In this document: one piece after another, positions 1-33,339 of the stretch
How the letters are laid out: each line of letters starts with the position of its first letter
Numbering within the stretch: position 1 is the stretch's first letter
From: Biomphalaria glabrata
Taxonomy: Eukaryota > Mollusca > Gastropoda > Planorbidae
Direction: 5' to 3'
NCBI RefSeq assembly: GCF_947242115.1
Contig: NC_074711.1
Location: 39,399,265-39,463,264 of the forward strand
Length of the DNA stretch: 64,000 bases
The notes under the pieces: model-generated
Databases searched by the model: none
Told to the model about the DNA's origin: nothing
What the model saw: only the letters and a program-made list of their open reading frames with translations
Position numbers and translations under genes: made by a program

Positions 1-261
1 GTTTTTAGTCTGTGTTACTGGTTTGCCATGAATAAGATAAGTGGAATTAATTTGTTTTAGTTTTTTTGTTACTCTTAACAACTGACATTTTTCTGAGTGG
101 AAAGACATGCTCCAATTTGATTCCCATTTCTGTAATTCATCTAATTCTCTTTGTAAAATATCTGTGTCTTGTGTTGTTTTTATTGTTCTATATATTATGC
201 AATCGTCTGCAAATAATCTGACTTTTGTTCCTGAAGTAATACAATTTGGTAAATCATTTAT
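1..261 (-). mobile_element. LINE family A (CR1/Jockey-like) RT fragment, 3' half
   Basis: Read on the minus strand this is part of the reverse-transcriptase ORF of a non-LTR retrotransposon. It matches the copy at about 50663-50920 almost base for base, with only two differences noticed. It runs off the left edge of the window. On the right it is interrupted at 261 by a TIR transposon and resumes at 3239, so 1-261 and 3239-3767 are one LINE copy. Family assignment rests on the RT motifs of the 50-51 kb copy; the exact clade (CR1, L2 or Jockey) was not resolved. Confidence 0.9.
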
Positions 262-1299
262 GGCGGAAAACAGATTCTCTATTGAAAATGCATTTTTCGA
301 GTTCAATATTCATTATCTCTGAATATAGACCATCTGTGGTATATTTGCTTTTACTGATGGATAGATCTATGTTTCTGGAAGCTTCATTAGCAAAATTTTT
401 GTGAAATTCGTTTTTATATTGAATTTGTGCGTTTGTGAATATCATGAAGTATTGCCAAAAAGACAGACAACATTTACTTTTGGATTTATGTGATCCCATT
501 TCAAAAGGTAAGAAACATATTTTAGAAATATAACTCATGTATAAAATACATACTTAGTATTTAAAAATGATTGTTGCACACCATAAAGAAAAAAAAAAGT
601 AAATAAAATGCTTCTTTTGTCTTAAATTTGAAAAAAAATAGCCTCGATGCAATTTTTGAATTTGTGATGTCGCCAAACAATGTGTACATTTTTTTTTAAA
701 TATTATTTATATTTTGCCGATTTTCGCTGTAAAACACTTATTTTTGTATTTCCATCATAATAATTTATTATTATTTTTTTATTTTTGGTTATTTAAAAAA
801 AAAATATTTATAAAATCTCGTTTTTTTTTAAACCAATGAGAATGGAGGTCGCCGGAACTAACTTCATGACCTCCCTTTCAATGTGCTTTTTTTAAAAATC
901 ATTCGCTCAGAATAATTCGAAGCGATAGCATCTAGCAAAGGTAATTATAGACAGAATCTATTACAGATAATTCAGTTCATAATATCAACTGCTTAGTTAA
1001 TTATTCTGCTTTAATAATAGGATGTCGTAATCTTCAATAATTAACTTCAAGGACGGGAACACGGGTATCTATCTTAAGCCAGGCGCGCGCGGTGAAAAAA
1101 AAAACAAAACACGCGTTTTGACTTAGTCAACCTGAAGGTGCACCTCTGAATTGAGATCTTAGTCTGTAAAAGCTAAAAACCTATAATTTTTAAATTAATA
1201 TCGACTACTACGGCAATTATTTTACTTTAATATTGGTGCATTGCATGCGTCATAAAATCGGCCCGGCAATGCGATGTTTCAGCGCGAGGGGGGGGGGGC

Positions 1300-2430
1300 A
1301 CATTTTGAACTTAGATTTTAGATCTAAATTAATCTATCTCTAGATCTATAATAGTTTCTACAGATCTAGATCTATAAAGACTAGATCTTAACCATATTTT
1401 AAAATCAATCTAGCGAAATGCTTTTAGATTAGTTAGACATAGATCGATCTCTAGGTCTAGGACTAGATCTAGGTCACTGGACTTAGATTCTGAGATTAGA
1501 TTAGTCTAGATCTAGTCATTAGAGTTAATAAGCGTGAAATTATTTAAATATTTACTGATCTAGATCTAAATTCTCTTATCAGGATAGATTAGATCTAGAA
1601 CTAGATGATTTAGATCTATATTTATTATATATAGTCATTTCTAGTAGATAGTCAAGTAGCGATGTACACACGTGGATCAAGAATCAAGACCGTAGTGATC
1701 TAGTCTAAGTCTAAATGTAGACTCTAGGTCTTAGATCTATATAATTTATATAGCCTTATATCTACGTCTAAATATAATTCATAGTAAGACTTAGGACTAG
1801 ATTTTAAAATGGAAAAAAATATGAGATCTAAATCTACTATCTAGTCATTTCTAGATCTAGTAACTAGTACTACTAGTAGATAGTCAATTAGCGATGTACA
1901 CGTCTGGATCTAGGAATCTAAATGTAGATTAGATCTAAGATTTTATATATCTAAATCTAATTCATAGGATCTTATAAACTCAGTAGGGTTAAATTAGATC
2001 TGATCTCTAGATCTACATCTTAAATTACTTAAAGTTAAAGTGGAAAAAATCTAGATAGATCTAGTGACCTAGTCAATTATAAACAAGAGTAGAAGAGATT
2101 CAATAGACATAGTGACATAGTTAAAAATAACAACAAACACATATTAACCAAATTATAAAAGTTGTTTTTATTTTTTTCTCAGCAACAGTTACTACAGATA
2201 CAAAGATTGAGATTATTTGAGATAGTAAACAGAATAGTCAATAGATATAGATCATGCACCATGCAAGTTAAGCTTTATTAGGTCTAACTCTAAGTAGAGT
2301 ACTCTAGACCTAGATCTAAAAAGTGATCAAGAACTAGAATAGATCTAAATCTTGTTAATATTTCATTTAATATTAGATCTTTTCTAGTCTAAAATTATAC
2401 ATATCTATAACCTTTATCTAAAATTGATAT
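1300..2430. repeat. TCTAGATC-rich low-complexity tract inside the TIR element
   Basis: AT-rich sequence crowded with the overlapping palindromes TCTAGA, AGATCT and CTAG. It includes an imperfect duplication about 230 bp apart: a block containing tagcgatgtaca occurs near 1656 and again near 1888. No coding potential. The same word composition fills 33340-36730 and 39390-40200. Confidence 0.7.
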
Positions 2431-2554
2431 AAATAGTATCATGTTAAAACATGAAGATAAGAGAAAAAAAAAAGACTTTTTATTGGTAGCGTGGGCCGAA
2501 GAGGGGGCTTATTTATTAATTATAAATACTTTTTAAGGTTGTTGTTTTTTTTTT

Positions 2555-3170
2555 CAAATGTTATATAAATATACTTTACTTTGTGACATAGTTTTAAGCA
2601 AATAATATTGTGAATTTGTGAAATTCATGGATTATTGGACATATCTTCTGTGAATTATGGATTTTTCATTATTAGGGGTAAGTGTGTTTGACCTCATTTT
2701 TTTATGTTAAATACTTGTCTGATGATAATGAATTTACTTTTTTTGGATTCCTCTCTTCTTGGGCATTAAAATTGATACATAATATGTCTAAACTGATTAT
2801 GTTTTTGTTATTTAGGATAATGATAAAGTATAATTTGCAACCTAATTTTTTTTACGGAGGGGGTGGGGTCTGGGGTGGCTCAATTAATTTGCATAAATGA
2901 CTTAAAAAACTTGTTTTTATATGTTTTTCAAATGTTCTATAAATATACTTTACTTTGGGATATATTTTTCTATAAATAATATTGTGAATTTGTGAAATTC
3001 ATGGATTATGGGACATATCTTCTGTGAGTGATGAATTTTTCATTATTAGGGGTAAGTGTGTTTGACCTCATTTTTTCAAGTTAAATAATTGTCTGTTGCT
3101 TCTGATTTTATTTTTTTTGAATTCCTCTATTCTTGGGCAATAAATTTGATATATAATATGTCAATAAAAG
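2555..3170 (+). repeat. Imperfect direct duplication, period about 370 bp
   Basis: Two blocks (about 2555-2810 and 2925-3170) share long stretches, such as gtgaatttgtgaaattcatg and attaggggtaagtgtg, with scattered substitutions. They lie at the right end of the 262-3238 transposon and may be subterminal repeats of that element. Confidence 0.8.
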
Positions 3171-3238
3171 TAATTTTGAAATTGGTCAAAAAAATGGTCC
3201 TTAAAGTAGAATGTTGAGAGCTCAATCTGTTTTCCGCC

Positions 3239-3767
3239 TTATGTAAATTAAAAATAGTAGTGGACCCAAGACTGTTCCTTGAGGTACACCTGAGTTTACT
3301 GTTATCGGTGTTGATTTAGAACCATTTATTATTACAGTTTGTTCTCTCCCTATCAGAAAGTCTTTAATCCACTGATGCAGTGGACCATTAATGCCGAAAT
3401 ATTTTAATTTTTTAAGCAAACTATGGTGGTGAACTTTGTCAAAAGCCTTAGAAAAATCTAGTAAGATAGCATCTATTTGTTCACTATTATCTAAACCTTT
3501 TGAAAAATCATCAATTAGTCCTATTAGTTGTGTTTCACATGATCTATATTTCCTAAAGCCATGTTGGTATGGTGTGAGGACATTATGTTTGTCTAAGTGG
3601 TTTATGATGTTGCTACATATTATGTGTTCTAGGATTTTACATGTGATGCTGGTAAGTGATACTGGTCTGTAGTTTCCTGGGTCAGATTTTTCTCCTTTTT
3701 TAAATAGGGGGGTGACATTCCAGTCCTTTGGTACTCTGCCCTGGTTAAGTGAAGCCTGAAAGAGTAT
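3239..3767 (-). mobile_element. LINE family A RT fragment, 5' half of the split copy
   Basis: Continuation of the copy at 1-261. The minus strand encodes RT motifs: NYRPVSLTS, the first catalytic block LLDFSKAFDKVHH, and NSGVPQGTVLGPLLFLIYI. It is nearly identical to 50917-51461 but lacks about 10 bp near 3719 and is cut at 3767, after which the sequence is unrelated. Near-identity of two copies about 50 kb apart indicates recent activity of the family. Confidence 0.9.
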
Positions 3768-4406
3768 CACATCTTGTGATATAATAGTCATGTTATAATA
3801 AATGCTTGAATTATTGTTGAGATAATGCAGCACATAATAGCCTATAAATTAGCTATAATGCAAGTATAGCATAAGTTCTATTTTCTTATAAAAAAATCTT
3901 TTTTTATTTAAAAAAAACTTTTACCAGTAGTGTTACAGGTGCTACGGTGTCCCATTTTTTAAATTGAGCGCAAACATAACTTGAGTGATCAAAAACCTCC
4001 ATTTAACCTCCATTTCTCCATCTAGCTGCTTAATACAATAGAAACATTCAAATTATGCTAAAAAAGCAAATAAATTAACAGTTAGTTGTACTTTAATCAT
4101 CAATGGTGTCCCAGTGATGCACCTGAAATGCAAAAGTGGGTACCCCCTTAATCAGCACTGCTGAGGAAATGTATGTATTACAATTCATTTTCTATTGATA
4201 AATTCTTAAAGTAGAATGGCTGAAGAAGTGAATACACCTTAAATGAAACCAAAAACTTCCACTTTAATTTTTAGCCTGATGTGACACTTTTTTTATATCA
4301 GTACTGGAGAAACACTCATATATAACACTTATAACATGTCACTAACTAAAAGACTAGACTAGATGTATGTCGTAGAATAGACTAGATTCTAGATCTTTGA
4401 TAGCAT
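3768..4406. other. Intergenic, no feature recognised
   Basis: AT-rich sequence without a supported ORF. It carries two blocks with gtgtccca (near 3950 and 4110), possibly part of an old repeat, but no ends or duplications could be established. Confidence 0.4.
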
Positions 4407-4874
4407 GATGGGCGGACTGGGTGTCAAAATCGGCTCGGGCATTTCTATAAAATTCAGCCCACAAATTCTCTATCATGTGATGGGCATCCATTTCTAGGTG
4501 TATCGGTCCTTAAAGATTATTGTTAAGTTTGATAATGTATCGATATGCATACAGTGAACTCTATATCTTTATAAGCAATATAGCGTCTTTTTAAATCAGC
4601 AATTATGTAGGTCCTAAAAAGATGAAGCACTGTCTACATTCTACATTTTATTTTCAGAAAATGTGTTAGATTAAAATAGTATTTATATAATAGTGTGAAA
4701 GATTTATTTAAACACAACGCTCAGATTGCCTTTTATAAAAATAATAATAATAATATAAAAAGAATATTATAAAACCTTTAACAATTTGAAATGTGCCGTA
4801 GTGGCTTCGATCAGGCCATTTCGGTGGCCCGGTAGGGCATTTGCCCAAATGCCCATATAGCCAGTCCCCCCCTG
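4407..4874. mobile_element. hAT-like non-autonomous element, related to 31646-33331
   Basis: The left end (gatgggcggactgg) and the right end (ccagtccccccctg) are inverted versions of the CAGGGGCGGACTGG terminus. The adjoining bases also match the two ends of 31646-33331: gtcaaaatcggc with cgggcat on the left, and gggcat near the gccag on the right. No clean 8-bp duplication was found, so the ends are approximate. No coding potential. Confidence 0.6.
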
Positions 4875-4889
4875 GTCAAATATCATTGC

Positions 4890-5210
4890 TTTTAAGTGCA
4901 CCTTATTAATGGAGCCCAGTGACTGGTAATAATTGCTTTACTTTTTTATATTGGAAGGGGTTAGGTTAACCACAAAACCCCTTTTGGCTACGCTCATGGA
5001 ATTTATTTATTGTAGCTTTGCTTTTTTTTTTATTGAAAGGGGGTTTTCAACCTCACTCATGAAATTGGTTGACTAGTTTTCCTTTAGTTTTTTTTATTGG
5101 AGAGGTTTTAACCTCAAGTGTCAATGGCTACACTCATGGAATGTAGTGGCTGTAGCTCTGCCTTTTTTTTTTATTAGAAAGGGTATTTTAGCATCTATAC
5201 TTCCTTGGCT
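4890..5210 (-). repeat. Dispersed repeat block, inverse copy of 58236-58990
   Basis: Sequence with the recurring pieces aaaacccc, ggctac(g/a)ctcatg and ttatt(g/a)gaaaggg. It is the reverse complement of the family at 58236-58990; the piece attaatggagcccag at about 4904 matches the inverted piece near 58970. It is an internally repetitive family with no recognised protein. Confidence 0.65.
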
Positions 5211-5284
5211 ACAATTACAGAATATTAGGGGTCTAGTTATCATCCAAATGTGTGTAGGGGGTCTTATGGAGTATGAGTTTGTGT

Positions 5285-5489
5285 TTCTATGGTGACTATG
5301 GGAAGAGGTTAGCGATTGGTTGTGGATGATGTAAGATAAGTAGCATTGTCATTAGCTGTCTTAGGACAGATGACTCCAGAATCATTTCTATGGTGACGAT
5401 GGGAAGAGGTTAGCGATTGGTTAAGAATGATGCAAGATAAGTAGCATTGTCATCAGCTGTCTTAGTTAGGACAGACGACTCCTGAACAT
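5285..5489 (+). repeat. Two tandem units of about 102 bp
   Basis: The block with ggtgactatgggaag near 5291 recurs near 5393 with ggtgacgatgggaag. Both continue through ttagcgattggtt, agataagtagcattgtcat and ggacaga(t/c)gactcc. This is a diverged tandem duplication of unknown origin, adjoining the 4890-5210 repeat. Confidence 0.75.
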
Positions 5490-6836
5490 GAAACTGAAAT
5501 GAAATGTTATTGTAGCGAGTCAGATTTTGTTCAAAATACCATTATATTATTACTAAAGTATACTATATTTATTCCATTTTATAACAAGTTGATTTTGTCT
5601 ATATATGCAGTGATTCGCACAATATATCCCTCTCTTATTCTGTTTATACCTTTCCCCTCCCCTTCCAGTCTCTTTCTCTTCTCCATACACAATTTTCACA
5701 CATTTTCAGTGCAAAGTAATAAAGTTTAAGGACTCAACCCAACCGCCACTAATGCAGTCCAAAAACATTGACTTTGTAAGTGAGAACAATATTTAGGGGA
5801 AAGGGGTAGGAGCCAATTATTGATAAAAAGTATACTAGATACATTATATACATACACTTTTTTTTAATCATAAACACTGAGCATGTTAGATATGTTTAGT
5901 GGTTGCAGATTTTATTTTTTAACCTGGTATACTGTTGTGTGTGCTACAATGGTTTGGGCAGGGCTGGATATATCTACAGGCAACATGTTTCACAAGCTTA
6001 TTTAACTAAGGGCAAGAAATATTTAGCACTGACATATATAATATATAGGCTTATAAATGGCCCTATATCTCAAAATAGCTTAGAGCCTTTCAAATACTGG
6101 ACTGGGCTTATGTGTGAGGTAATTTTTTAAGCAGAGATGGGCAATGAAAAGTGGGAAAATGACCATGACCTGTCTGTCTTGACATGGCATAAAAAGAAAA
6201 TGATTTAAATAACAAAAGTTGAAGATTATAAAAATTATTATAAAATCTTTTTTTTATACCATGCCTCTCATGTGTTCAAGAGTTTCTTAAAATGTTCGGT
6301 TCTTTAAGGAAGGGGTAAAAAAAATGTTAGAGAACACTTGAACACATTGACCTGACTCACTTTGATATCAAACCTAATTTTAATTATGAGGAGTAAGACA
6401 TTGAGACTTATCTATTTTTATAGACAAATGGATGAGGAGGTCATAGATACTATCAGTTTTTTCCTTGGTCTTACCATTATAGAGCTATTAAAATTCCAAC
6501 ATAAAAATGTTGCCGGCTGGGCCTTACTTGTTCGGAGGATGTATGCTACGCTAGATCTAACTAATAAGTTTAAATATAAGCTATTGTGTTCTTGTCCTGT
6601 TTTGAATTGTGTGCAATATTGTGAGTTTTGTGTGGGATGACTGTGTACAAGTCAAGGGCCAAAATCCAATATATTAGTGAATAGTATTAGGATAGTTTAG
6701 TCTTAATTATAGCAATAATACATCAAAACTATAAAAATGTTATTATTATTATATAGAGATCCCTCTAAAAAATCATGGAATAAGCATCTATTTTGTCCTT
6801 TTAAAGAATTAATGGTAATTATTGATATAATTTCAG
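5490..6836. other. Flank upstream of RIOK2, no gene recognised
   Basis: Short open frames occur but none resembles a known protein or shows splice structure. The RIOK2 promoter and any 5' noncoding exon should lie here or further left. A splice-acceptor-like ttcag ends at 6836, so the exon holding the RIOK2 start may begin at 6837. No TATA box or initiator could be defended. Confidence 0.4.
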
Positions 6837-6873
6837 ATCTGTGGACAGTGTAGAGAGTAGTCTGTGTTTCAGA

Positions 6874-28614
<21,741 letters not shown>

Positions 28615-30531
28615 AAAAATTGGAAAAATGTTAATAAAAACTTGTATATATGATATACATTTTTTTTTCAATTAATCTTTATTGTTTTTATCTGTATTTA
28701 TCTCAATAATTTTTGCCATTTCTAAACATTTTTGATGAAGATCAATGAGTTATGTGGATATTACCTTGGTTCTACATATTTTTGTTTTGTTAACGTAAAT
28801 AAATAGAACTAATAATTCATGCTTCTAGATCTAAATTTATGTTCATATTATGTTAATAATAAAAATATGTTAATGTTGTTCACTAACCAAAAAATTTATA
28901 CGAAAGGATTTATGATGATGAAAAGTTGGTTTAATTTTTGGACTTCAGACTCTAAGGACCTGTCTGTGATATACCATTGCTAGTTAGTAAGTCACTGAAT
29001 AAAATTTATAGAACAGAATGAATGAAAAAACACAAAACTTTTAGTATACCAGTAGTCTGTATGTGTGAGAGAAAAACAACAGGCTTGTAAATTAAAAATA
29101 AATTTAAAATATTTTGATATTTTTACCAAGATATATTAAAAGCTAATTGCAAATCCTTTACAGATGTTGACAATATTACTTCCTTGTTTAATCAGCCAGA
29201 AGTGCCACACTAGTGTTTTTAATAATCATAGTGCATGCAAATACAACAATAAGTAAGTTAACTCAAGTGTAACATGGGCAACAAGCTTAAAGTTTATTAC
29301 TTAGTAGGAAAATTAATTTATTCATTCTTAAAAATCATTAGAACTGGAGTTATAAAGAAAATGTAAAAAAAATTCCAGTGCAAAAGTTAAATTTTTTAAA
29401 TTAATCTTAAATTTCAATGTTTATATTACTGTGAAAATAAAGTAAATACATTTGTATACAAATTTAAACTTAAGACAAAGACATTTTCTCAAGTAATGTT
29501 TGACAACAACACACATATTAGATAATGTTTATCATTAAAAAAAAACTGGTACAGACATTTCTGTGATATGCATAGAAGAGCTTAACCACATGACATCAAA
29601 AATGTAACCAGGTGGTTTTGGTACCATAGCAGATGGACATTAACAATGTTGTGATACAGCCCTATATTTAAACCACAATTCAGTTATATGATCAAATAAT
29701 TTTATGAACGAAATAATGGTGTCAAATTGTATACTAAGGCTTCCATTAATTATTTTACTATCAAAATGACTTTGAAACTGCCAAATCAATAAAATGTTTA
29801 AAATTGCACATTATTCAAGTCAGGCTTCATTGCTTATAGGACATTAATTTTTATTACTTTCCTGGGGCTAAAGTAGGGAGCCTGTTAGCATCAACTTTCT
29901 CAAATTCAAAAAGACTACAAAAAGACATTATCATTTTGTGGGGGCTAGATTATTTCTCTTAGGCACAACATATATATATATATATATATAAAGACCCACT
30001 TAGATACAGCAGTCATTTTAACTAAAATATATTTCTTAAACTGCATTCTGTTAATTTAATGTGGTAGTTACCAGTTTTTCATTAAAAACTAAATGCACGA
30101 AGGTCTTTTCTGTACAAGGGAAATGCATAAAACTCATTTCAAGCCAAATCTTGGCAAATTCTTCATGCTCAAGAATATCAACCAACCTGCTTGTTGTTGT
30201 TTTTTTAAATCATTTGGTATAAATGTAACAATATTCTATGCTTGTACAGACAGAATGTTGGTCTTGCTTTGTGTAACAAGTGCTTAAAGCTAACAGTATG
30301 TTAACAATTAACGTATCGGTTAATAGATTTAAAATTTTACTGACTGTACAGTTCGTATTCGATAAGGAGGATTGACTTTTAATTGTTAAAAATGAAAAAA
30401 AAAAAAAAAAGGAGAGGTGATTTTTGTACAAAAATGTTCAGGTTTCTATTTTCCTAATTCTCATTAACAATTTAGTTATATATTTTTGTGGAATGGCATT
30501 TTAAATACATATCACAGGGCAGCTATGTAAT
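28615..30531. other. Convergent 3' region between RIOK2 and the C18orf32-like gene
   Basis: 1.9 kb of AT-rich DNA that must hold both 3' UTRs. AATAAA for RIOK2 lies at 28633. On the minus strand TTTATT words at about 29850, 29317 and 29293 are possible polyadenylation signals of the opposite gene. A TA microsatellite lies near 29970-29992. No transposon recognised. Confidence 0.45.
28633..28638 (+). promoter_or_regulatory. Candidate RIOK2 polyadenylation signal AATAAA
   Basis: First AATAAA after the RIOK2 stop, 18 nt downstream. Further AATAAA-like words occur near 28796 and 28855, so the true cleavage site is uncertain. Confidence 0.5.
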
Positions 30532-30633
30532 TCATTCAGCTTTCAAGCGCTCTTCTTTATGAATGGAATCACCATTTGTTACACAGGGCTCCTCATCTTC
30601 ATTAGGTAATGGTTCACTGCTAGTTTCTTCATT
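30532..30633 (-). CDS. C18orf32-like coding exon 2
   Basis: Encodes NEETSSEPLPNEDEEPCVTN then GDSIHKEERLKAE and the stop TGA at 30534-30532. Acceptor attttag. Chosen because it is the first in-frame, open, acceptor-led segment downstream. Confidence 0.82.
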   Translation of the reverse strand, partial: NEETSSEPLPNEDEEPCVTNGDSIHKEERLKAE

Positions 30634-31232
30634 CTAAAATAAAAATAGTTTAGCAATTAAGAATCCAGTTATCGTTCAAAAGATTTAACCGATTAATCAA
30701 GATGAATATTACAAGAAGAACAAGAAAGGCAACAAGCAGGATCAAGAAAGAACTTTAAAAAGATGTATATTTTAATGTCTAGTTGCAACGTTTTTCTCTA
30801 ACTAAAAAGTATTAAAAAGCAAATAAGATTACTTTAAGATTACAAATTTTAGGATTACAATGTAATAATAGTGATGATGAAAGACATCAAAGCTAATATA
30901 CCTAAAAGACCTACCAGTATATAAAAAGAGATCATTCATCATAACCAAATTATGTACCGGTATATATATGTTTGTGAGAGATGTCTTTAAAAAAATTATA
31001 ATAGGATAGCGTATAAACATAATCAGATGAACTACAGGTATCATAGTTGAGTTACTTTAAAGACTACCTGAACTATTTTCCTTTTCTTCTTGGGCATTGG
31101 ACATGTTAAATTATTTTCAACATTCTTGGCAATTTCAGCTGGTTTGCTCCAAAACTTTGAAAGCCAAGGATTAATAAATTTATGGAACACCCATAAGAGT
31201 ATGGGAATAACTATGCAAGGTACACAGACCAT
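30532..31232 (-). CDS. C18orf32/UPF0729-like small protein, 2 coding exons, 88 aa
   Basis: Coding exons on the minus strand are 31232-31068 and 30633-30532, joined in phase 0 (donor gtagtc, acceptor ttttag). The N-terminus MVCVPCIVIPILLWVFHKFI is almost that of human C18orf32 ([20 protein letters not shown]), a 76-residue protein reported at ER and lipid droplets, whose molecular role is unclear. The hydrophobic segment (about 2-22) should anchor the protein in a membrane. A basic patch PKKKRK (about 47-52) is followed by an acidic second exon ending HKEERLKAE. An acceptor-like ttttag at about 31257 (minus) lies 25 nt before the ATG, so a 5'-UTR exon probably lies further right. The tail is longer and more acidic than in human. 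Confidence 0.9.
31068..31232 (-). CDS. C18orf32-like coding exon 1
   Basis: 55 codons from the ATG at 31232 to KKKRKIVQ. The donor after cag is gtagtc. Carries the conserved hydrophobic N-terminus. Confidence 0.9.
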
Positions 31233-31377
31233 GACGTGATTGTAGAGTTCAGACTACTAAAATAAAAAAAATTAATTTAAATTAAATTAAATTAAAAAAG
31301 AAACTGCATAATTCAAATCTCCAATTAAGAAAATTTATTAGAATTTAACAAAAGTATTTTCAAAAGAATACACAATT

Positions 31378-31575
31378 AGGGGAGGCACTGTGGCTGAGTG
31401 GTAAAGCGCTTGGATCTCAGGCTCAAATCCTGGTGAGGACTGGGATTTTTAATTTTGGGATCTTAAGGGTGCCTCTGAGTCCACCCAGCTCTAATGGGTA
31501 CCGGTACCTGAAATTAGTTGCGGAAAAGTAAAGGCAGTTGGTCATTGAGCAGGCTTTACTCTATACTTTACTCTA
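31378..31575 (+). mobile_element. tRNA-derived SINE
   Basis: The head contains an A box (tggctgagtgg, 31391-31401) and a B box-like ggctcaaatcc (31420-31430), spaced as in tRNA promoters for RNA polymerase III. The body has cccagctctaatgggtacc and ttagttgcggaaaagtaaag, close to the conserved core I recall from metazoan SINEs of molluscs. The tail end is not sharp. Confidence 0.8.
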
Positions 31576-31645
31576 AAGTGACTGGATTGACTAGATCTAG
31601 ATTATTCTAGATCTATTTGACTATATACTTAACTATAGACCATAA

Positions 31646-33331
31646 CAGGGGCGGACTGGCTATGTGGACATTCTGGCTAATGCCCGGTGGGCCAGTACTA
31701 AATGGGCCAGTCTGGTCGTGGCCAGAGAAAATTTTTTTTTTCAATTAAGACAGCTAAAAAAAAGTGACAGCAGCAAGAAACAGATGCCCGAACAAGTTTG
31801 TTTTTTTTGGACAATTAATTTTGTTTGGAATTCAATAAGAATATCCAAATCTTTACACTATACAAACTGTACTTATCATTTGCAAAACGTTAGACCGTAT
31901 TTTTTTATTTTTTTTATTTTGAACGAGTAGTATGGACACTGCTTTGATGAATTTGAGGTTGTCCTTGGCGGATAATTTTGCTGGTCGGCGTGGACATTTG
32001 ATGGCACTCCCATTTGTTTTTATCCTTCCATCCCTCTCCCAGTCTTTCAATGTTTCCATTGACAATGTTAAAGAAAAAGAAGGATGAGAGAGGAGAAGCT
32101 GACGATGAATGCTTATTGTGCACAGTGCTGAGAGTCTTCTTCACGTTCCAGCTCTTGCATTGTTTTAGGAACCCTAACAAAAAATCCGGTTCTGGAGTCC
32201 CGCAGGCAGAGGGACTGTGGTAAGATCACAGCTCTCATCAAGCTCTCCATTCACCTGACATCCAATTGCGATGGCTCTCCATCTGTACTTAAGTTAACGC
32301 GTTGCTGGTTAAGTTGCTACTTTCAAGAAGTTCATTGATTTTAAGGTGCAAAATATTGTCTAAAATGTGTCTATTTAGGGAGGGGGGGGTGCACGTGTGG
32401 TGTAATGCACACATTAAGAAAATTTCCTTCTTGATAATAAACATTATTTTAATTATTATTGTTATAATACAATATCTTATTCAATATCTTATCCTTACAA
32501 CTTCAGTGGAAGCACTATGGTTTCTACCTAGAAAAAGTTAATGCATTTGAAGGTGTGATCCGACTGATTTTAACAACCTAGCCAGATAGAAGTACACATG
32601 TAGGCCTATAGTGTAAGCCTACTGAGTGTGCAGTCCATAATGACAAGACCACCTGTTTTTTTTCCCCTTGCGCGTTTAACGGTTATGCAATAGTGTTAGT
32701 AGTATTTTTAGTGGTCAGACAAGAAAATAGCACATCGGCATGGCTAGTCAAGCATGTATTTTACACTATAGAATATTTATACAGGTCAAATGTTTCTTAA
32801 AACTCCAACGAATTTGTTTCTATTTCTTTGGTTACTAGATCTAAATTTGAAATTCTAAATCTATGTTATTCAATGATTTTAAACTTTACCAGTATAAGTA
32901 AGATTTTGTGTTATATATTAAGTTAATATAATTTAAAAAAGAGTACCAATCTTTTCTAAAGGTTTTAATTCAAGGCAAAAATACAAGCACACATATTTAT
33001 TTAGACATTTTTTTTTATAATATATTATTGTGCATTAACGTTTATGTAAGAAACATATTCCTTATTACTGATTTCATATATTGGTCTAGTCATCTGAACG
33101 CTCCAACATAAGAATAAGAACAAAGAAGAACTGATTTTATTATGGATAAATATTTCTACAATGTTAAAAGAATAAGATCGAACAGTAGGCATACAGTCGG
33201 CAGATATATCTAGGCTATATATATATATATATATATTATATACACATTATAGATTATAGCATGATTTGCCACTTGTGGGCCGGGTTATATGGAAAATGCC
33301 CGGGCCGATTTTGATAACCAGTCTGCCCCTG
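31646..33331. mobile_element. hAT-type element, 1.7 kb
   Basis: TIRs CAGGGGCGGACTGG and CCAGTCTGCCCCTG (inverted, one mismatch), with perfect 8-bp duplications GACCATAA (31638-31645 and 33332-33339). No transposase domain was found; a short LINE-B-like tail (ccaacataagaataagaac) lies near 33100. It shares both ends with the shorter element at 4407-4874. Confidence 0.92.
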
Positions 33332-33339
33332 GACCATAA

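Larger units (their letters stand above)
262..3238. mobile_element. 2977-bp TIR transposon, superfamily unassigned
   Basis: The ends are perfect 15-bp inverted repeats (GGCGGAAAACAGATT on the left, its reverse complement on the right). TTAT is present on both sides (258-261 and 3239-3242) but only once in the uninterrupted LINE near 50917, so a 4-bp target duplication is directly visible. No transposase domain was recognised. A minus-strand ORF of 94 codons at 254-538 resembles nothing I know. The interior holds a TCTAGATC-rich tract (about 1300-2430) and an imperfect direct repeat (about 2555-2810 and 2925-3170). It is probably non-autonomous or decayed. TTAT excludes the TTAA target of piggyBac; several superfamilies use 4-bp targets, so none is named. 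Confidence 0.85.

Noticed and set aside
2682-2900. 72-codon frame in the 262-3238 element
   Set aside because: Hydrophobic translation of T-rich DNA overlapping a direct repeat; no homology or context.
3950-4130. Possible TIR pair starting CAGGTGC near 3936 and 4130
   Set aside because: Only the first seven bases match well and the flanks show no duplication.
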